Positions 60,501-64,000 of a stretch of DNA of 64,000 nt are shown here, one piece after another. The notes beneath the pieces are model-generated. The model had not been told where the DNA came from. It was given only the letters and a program-made list of their open reading frames with translations, and did no database searches. The DNA comes from Anaerolinea sp. (GTDB taxonomy: Bacteria > Chloroflexota > Anaerolineae > Promineifilales > Promineifilaceae): contig JACSRF010000180.1 in the NCBI GenBank assembly GCA_014879875.1, forward strand, positions 1-64,000. The letters run 5' to 3'. Made by a program: the position numbers and the translations under genes. Numbering within the stretch: the stretch's first letter is position 1; the number at the start of each line of letters is the position of its first letter.

Positions 60501-63500
60501 AAGCTGTCACTGCTGTTAAAGTCCGGGTCGGGCGTATAGGTGACGCTGCTGTCTGGGTTGATCACGGCCGTGCCATTTCCCGGCTGCGTGACATGGATGA
60601 CGGTCAGCGTGTCGCCATCCACGTCGCTGTCATTAGCCAACACGTTCAGGGTAACGGCCGTATCCTCCGGCGTGGTGGCGCTGTCGGCCACGGCTGCGGG
60701 GGCGTCATTCACCGGGGTAATGGTGATGGTGACGACGGCCGTCGCGCTGCTGCCGGCGCCATCGCTGATGGTGTAGCTAAAGCTGTCGCTGCCATAGTAG
60801 TTGGCGTTGGGCGTGTACGTGACGCTGCCATCGGGGTTGATGACGACGCTGCCGTGGCCGGGCGACGTCACCGCCGTTACGGTGAGCGTATCGCCGTCTA
60901 CGTCGCTATCATTGGCCAGCACATCTATGGTGACGGCCGTATCTTCGGCCGTCGTCGCGTCATCGGCTGCGGCTACAGGCGCGTCGTTCACCGGCATCAC
61001 GATTACGTCTACCCGCGCCATATCAAACCCGCCATTGCCGTCGCTGACCATGTAGGTAAACATGTCGCTGCCATAGAAGTTGGCGGCCGGGGTGTAGGTG
61101 ATGGTGTTGTCCGGGTTGATGACGGCGCTGCCGTGGCTGGGTGGCGTCACGCTGATGACCGTCAGGCTGTCGCCGTCAATGTCGCTGTCATTGACCAGCA
61201 CGTCTATGATGACGGCCGTATCTTCCGCCGTCGTGGCGCTGTCATCATTGGCAACGGGCGCGTCATTAACCGGCGTGATGGTGACGGTGACGATGGCTGT
61301 GTCGCTGCCGCCTTGCCCATCACTGATGGTATAGGTGAAGCTGTCGCCGCCATAGTAGTTCGCCTGTGGCGTATAGGTCACGGTATTGTCTGGGTTGATG
61401 ACGACCGACCCATGCGTCGGCTGCGTCACGCCAACCACCGTTAACGAATCGCCGTCAATATCGGTGTCGTTTGCCAGCACATCTATCATTACCGGCGTGT
61501 CTTCGGCAGTGAGCGCCGCATCGTCGTTAGCCACCGGGTTGTCATTTTCCGCGCTAACGGTGATGAAGACAGTCGCCGTCGCCGTACCACCGTTTCCATC
61601 GCTGATGGTGTAGCTGAAGTTGTCCAACCCGTTGAAACTGGTCGCCGGGGTATAGGTGACGCTGCTGTCGGGGTTGATCACCACGCTGCCAAAGGTGGGG
61701 GTGGTGACGCTGATCACGGTCAGGGCATCGCCATCCACGTCGCTGTCGTTGGCTAACACGTTGATGGTCACGGCCGTATTTTCCGGCGTCAGCACGGCAT
61801 CATCAGCCGCTGCAGGATCATCATTAACGGGCGTGATGGTGATGCTTACGACGGCCGTGTCGCTGCCGCCCTGTCCATCACTGACGGTATAGCTGAAGCT
61901 GTCCAGGCCATGGTAATCGGCGGCCGGGGTGTAGGTGATCGTGTTATCTGGGTTAATGACCGCGCTGCCGTTGGCCGGTTGGGTGATGCTGTCAATGACC
62001 AGCGGGTCGCCGTCCACGTCGCTGTCGTTGGCCAACACGGCTATCGTCACGGCCGTATCTTCCGGCGTCGTCACCACATCGTCAACCGCTGCCGGAGCGT
62101 CATTGACCGGACTGACCGTGATCGTCACGGCAGCCACCGCGTTGGCCGCGCCATCGCTGATGGTATAGCTGAAACTATCCACGCCGTTGAAGTCAGCCGC
62201 TGGCGTGTACGTAAGGGTGTTATCGAGGTTAATGACTACGCTGCCATTTACCGGCTGCGTGACGCTGACAACGGTCAGCACGTCGCCATCCACGTCACTG
62301 TCATTGCTTAACACGTCTATGGTGACGGCCGTATCCTCTGCCGTCGTCACGCTGTCATCCAGGGCAAGCGGGGCATCATTCACCGGGGTAATGGTGATGG
62401 TGACGAGGGCGACGGCAGAGCCACCCTGACCATCGCTGACAGTATAGCTAAAGCTGTCCAGGCCGTTGTAGTTGAGCAGCGGCGTATACGTCACCGTACT
62501 GTCAGGGTTGATGACGACAGCGCCATAGGTGGGCGTGGTCACGTTGGTCACGGTGAGCGTATCGCCATCCACATCGCTGTCATTGGCTAAGACGTTGAGG
62601 GTCACGGCCGTGTCCTCGGCGGTCGTCACGTTGTCGGCCACGGCGACCGGGGCATCATTTTGGGCGGTGACATTGATCGTCACGGTGGCCGTGTCGGCGC
62701 CGCCATTTCCATCGCTGATGGTATAGGCAAAGCTGTCGGAGCCGTTGAAGTTTGTCGTCGGCGTATAGGTGATGCTGTTGTCCACGTTGATGGCGGCCAC
62801 GCCGTTACCCGGCGCGGTGACGCTGACGACGGTCAGGGGGTCGTTCTCGACGTCGCTGTCATTGGCGAGGACGTTCACCGTCACGGCCGTATCTTCTGGC
62901 GTACTGGCAACATCATCATTGGCCACCGGGGCGTCATTGACCGGGATCACCGTCACCGTGACCAACGCCGCCGCCAGGCCGCCTTGCCCATCACTGACCG
63001 TGTAGGTGAAGGTGTCGGTCCCGCTGAAGCTGTCGGTGCTGTTAAAGTCGGGGTCTGGCGTATAGGTGACGGTGTTGTCAGGATTGATAACCACCGTCCC
63101 GTTGCCTGGTTGGGTGACGCTGTTAACGGCCAGTGTATCGCCGTCTACGTCACTGTCGTTGGCCAACACGGCGATGATCACCGGTGTGTCTTCCAGTGTG
63201 CTGGCCTCATCAGCCACGGCCACCGGCGGGTCGTTCACCGGCGTCACGGTGATGGTGACGGTGGCCGCAGCGCTGCCGCCGTTGCCGTCGCTAACCGTGT
63301 AGGTGAAGCTGTCTGCCCCATAGTAATTGGCGTTTGGCGTATAGGTCACGCTGCTGCCATTGTTGACGACGAGGCCATGCGTCGCCTGCGTGACGCTCGC
63401 TACGATGAGCGCGTCGCCATCCAGGTCCGTGTCGTTGGTCAGGACGGGAATGGTCACGGCCGTATCTTCCGGCGTCGTCGCGGCATCATCATTGGCGACC

Positions 63501-64000
63501 GGGGCGTCGTTGACCGGGTTGACGGTGATGACGACGGTCGCCGTATCACTGCCACCCTGTCCATCACTGACAGTATAGGTGAAGCTGTCTGCGCTGTAGT
63601 AGTTCGCGTCTGGCGTGTAGGTCACGCTGCCACCATTGTTAACGACGACGCCATGCGCGGGCTGCGTGACGCTGGCAACCGTGAGCGTGTCGCCGTCTAC
63701 GTCACTGTCATTGGCCAACACGTCTATGGTAACGGCCGTATCTTCATCCGTTGTAGCTGCGTCATCCACCGCGACCGGAGCATCGTTCACCGGATTGACG
63801 GTAACGGTGACGGTCGCCATGTCGCTGCCACCGTTGCCGTCGCTAACCGTGTAGCTGAAGCTGTCCACACCGTAATAGTTGGCGTTGGGCGTGTAGGTTA
63901 CGGTCACGCCGTTGGTGGTGACAACCCCATGCGCAGCCAACGTCACGCTGGCTACGGTCAGCGTATCGCCATCGCCATCTGTATCGTTATCCAGGACAGG
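57560..64000 (-). CDS. Giant surface protein with cadherin-like repeats (3' part, cut by the window edge)
   Basis: The reading frame is open through the right edge, so the M at 63946 is internal and the real start lies outside. About 2145 residues are visible. By reading I count 17 full tandem repeats of ~99 residues, each with EDTAVTIDVLANDSDVDGD and YTVSDGNGGSDTATVTITV-like segments; the D-x-D-x-D-G motif marks calcium-binding cadherin-like/Big_9 domains. Next come two copies of a ~150-residue domain (CNLYPIALHTG, FGWLSWTG, GDWVRGKPGVSN, VPVWDAASGAG, FLGYTTC) resembling the C-terminal region of TadG-like pilus proteins, with one repeat between them and a degenerate repeat at the end. The last repeat appears frameshifted. 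No sorting signal or anchor is visible at the C-terminus. Most repeats carry ACGGCCGT in the codons for TAV. Probably secreted and adhesive. Confidence 0.88.
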   Translation of the reverse strand, partial: PVLDNDTDGDGDTLTVASVTLAAHGVVTTNGVTVTYTPNANYYGVDSFSYTVSDGNGGSDMATVTVTVNPVNDAPVAVDDAATTDEDTAVTIDVLANDSDVDGDTLTVASVTQPAHGVVVNNGGSVTYTPDANYYSADSFTYTVSDGQGGSDTATVVITVNPVNDAPVANDDAATTPEDTAVTIPVLTNDTDLDGDALIVASVTQATHGLVVNNGSSVTYTPNANYYGADSFTYTVSDGNGGSAAATVTITVTPVNDPPVAVADEASTLEDTPVIIAVLANDSDVDGDTLAVNSVTQPGNGTVVINPDNTVTYTPDPDFNSTDSFSGTDTFTYTVSDGQGGLAAALVTVTVIPVNDAPVANDDVASTPEDTAVTVNVLANDSDVENDPLTVVSVTAPGNGVAAINVDNSITYTPTTNFNGSDSFAYTISDGNGGADTATVTINVTAQNDAPVAVADNVTTAEDTAVTLNVLANDSDVDGDTLTVTNVTTPTYGAVVINPDSTVTYTPLLNYNGLDSFSYTVSDGQGGSAVALVTITITPVNDAPLALDDSVTTAEDTAVTIDVLSNDSDVDGDVLTVVSVTQPVNGSVVINLDNTLTYTPAADFNGVDSFSYTISDGAANAVAAVTITVSPVNDAPAAVDDVVTTPEDTAVTIAVLANDSDVDGDPLVIDSITQPANGSAVINPDNTITYTPAADYHGLDSFSYTVSDGQGGSDTAVVSITITPVNDDPAAADDAVLTPENTAVTINVLANDSDVDGDALTVISVTTPTFGSVVINPDSSVTYTPATSFNGLDNFSYTISDGNGGTATATVFITVSAENDNPVANDDAALTAEDTPVMIDVLANDTDIDGDSLTVVGVTQPTHGSVVINPDNTVTYTPQANYYGGDSFTYTISDGQGGSDTAIVTVTITPVNDAPVANDDSATTAEDTAVIIDVLVNDSDIDGDSLTVISVTPPSHGSAVINPDNTITYTPAANFYGSDMFTYMVSDGNGGFDMARVDVIVMPVNDAPVAAADDATTAEDTAVTIDVLANDSDVDGDTLTVTAVTSPGHGSVVINPDGSVTYTPNANYYGSDSFSYTISDGAGSSATAVVTITITPVNDAPAAVADSATTPEDTAVTLNVLANDSDVDGDTLTVIHVTQPGNGTAVINPDSSVTYTPDPDFNSSDSFTGADVFTYTVSDGNGGLALATVTITVTPVNDDPVALADSAVTDEDTSVIIPALDNDWDVDGDVLTVTAVTAPLYGSVVINPDNTITYTPDANFNGMDSFAYTISDGQGGVAAATVTVAVNPVNDAPTAADDAATTVEDTAVTVYVLANDSDVDGDTLSVTAVTPPAQGTATINADNSITYTPNADYNGTDSFNYTVSDGAGGVDTATVTITVTPVNDAPVANDDSVTTAENVGVTIDVLANDTDVDGDALTVSGVTQPVNGAVVINADNSVTYTPAAGFSGLDSFSYTVDDSNGGSDTATVTVTITAGNENPVANDDNATTAEDTAVTIPVLDNDSDGDGDVLTVVSVTQPTHGAVVVNPDSTVMYTPHANYYGADSFNYTISDGRGGSDSATVSVTVTPVNDAPVAQDDSATTPQETAVIIPVLVNDSDVDGDTLTIVSVTQPTHGVVTHTGSDVTYTPAAGYSGSDNFSYTMSDGHGGSDSATVSITVTPVAGACNLYPIALHTGTLVGVVVGDVLPDIFNGSGPGNFGWLSWTGQKDVPTLVASLTPPGNSHTYINPYNLDDHEVSPGDWVRGKPGVSNAREVRDALDLLLTLDIIVPVWDAASGAGGMMAYQVSDFAVVRLLDYQLPQQDRITVQFLGYTTCASSNANPAAGNDAVAAEQGAPMVIDVLANDTDADGDALVVAAVSTPGHGTAVINPDNTITYESNVGFVGTDSFIYVIADGHGGSANATVTVSVTPVAAACELYPIALHSSILDGVPVNGFVKHIENGTAPGEFGWLSWTGSTSVSALATSLTPPGDSHTYVNPFLPDDHVVSVTDWVGGKPGVSNDKQLRDALNALQSLGTITVPIWDATSGSGADLRYQVSAFANVRLMAYQLPNNDRISIQFLGYTVCQDSGNNLAAGQGAVVMEDDTAVAVNVPSQSSAPFGGVVAPTSVTTPALGGAVISQNGMYAHIPAPNFGSPIPSPTRFTIALMV

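Noticed and set aside
58319-61444. 1041-codon plus-strand ORF opposite the giant repeat gene
   Set aside because: It is antisense to the repeat array. Its product is a His/Gly/Arg-rich repeat that mirrors the cadherin-like codons, with no ribosome-binding site; the minus-strand frame has clear domain motifs and stays open to the window edge.
63946-63948. ATG at 63946 as the start of the giant protein
   Set aside because: The frame upstream to 64000 reads LDNDTDGDGDTLTVASV, the middle of another repeat, so the start lies outside the window.
57560-64000. Regular ~297-bp DNA repeats that could suggest a CRISPR or satellite array
   Set aside because: The period is three times 99 codons and the repeats encode a cadherin-like domain in one open frame; spacers of CRISPR type are absent.
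1-64000. tRNA, rRNA, insertion sequences, integrase genes and CRISPR arrays
   Set aside because: Looked for by eye and none seen: no cloverleaf-like sequence, transposase motif, tyrosine-recombinase motif or spaced short repeats.

Overview
The window looks like a chromosomal segment of a Chloroflexota bacterium, probably Anaerolineae/Promineifilales-like. I base this on gene style: B12-dependent radical SAM proteins in a glycan locus, giant cadherin-like surface repeats, a seven-helix-type sensor with a LuxR regulator, and moderately high GC. I could not run a search, so the taxon is inference. One palindrome, ACGGCCGT, recurs roughly every few hundred bases from position 5274 to the right end, inside genes of every function, and is absent from the first 5.27 kb.

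Region 1 (1-5.27 kb) is an accessory island. All genes are on the minus strand and it holds two integron-type attC sites (1112-1214 and 2073-2155), each with an extrahelical base in the arm that orients the cassettes with the genes. No integrase is visible, so this resembles a cluster of attC sites lacking an integrase (CALIN). It carries a HEPN-like protein, an unrecognised protein with a weak nuclease-like core, a toroid-type glycan protein and a CHAT protease.

Region 2 (5.4-7.7 kb) holds panB (pantothenate pathway) and a conserved protein I do not recognise. Region 3 (7.8-28 kb) is a large surface-polysaccharide locus: three cobalamin-binding radical SAM enzymes, two flippases, two O-antigen-ligase/polymerase-like proteins, two GT4 glycosyltransferases, one GT-C membrane glycosyltransferase, a nucleotidyltransferase-fold protein, an alkaline-phosphatase-superfamily enzyme and four methyltransferases.

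Region 4 (28-32.8 kb) is a sensor kinase/response regulator pair, followed by a 38-residue membrane peptide and a two-TM Ala/Thr-rich protein. A 15-17 bp element is shared between the kinase upstream region and the region preceding the membrane peptide.

Region 5 (33-57.4 kb), read on the minus strand, is a hybrid PKS-NRPS assembly line: a fully reducing PKS (KS-AT-DH-ER-KR-ACP, methylmalonyl-type AT), an NRPS (C-A-PCP-C-A-PCP, second A domain with the classical Leu code) and a PKS-NRPS (KS-AT-KR-ACP-C-A-PCP-TE, malonyl-type AT), then an alpha/beta hydrolase and an MFS exporter. Leu extended by a malonyl module carrying only a KR gives a statine (gamma-amino-beta-hydroxy acid) unit, so the predicted product is a methyl-branched acyl-X-statine-Z compound, of the class known for aspartic-protease inhibition. 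The terminal TE has Cys in place of the nucleophilic Ser.

Region 6 (57.56 kb to the edge) is the 3' part of a giant surface protein: at least 17 full ~99-residue cadherin-like Ca-binding repeats, then two copies of a ~150-residue TadG-like domain, with an apparent frameshift in the last, degenerate repeat. It runs off the right edge.
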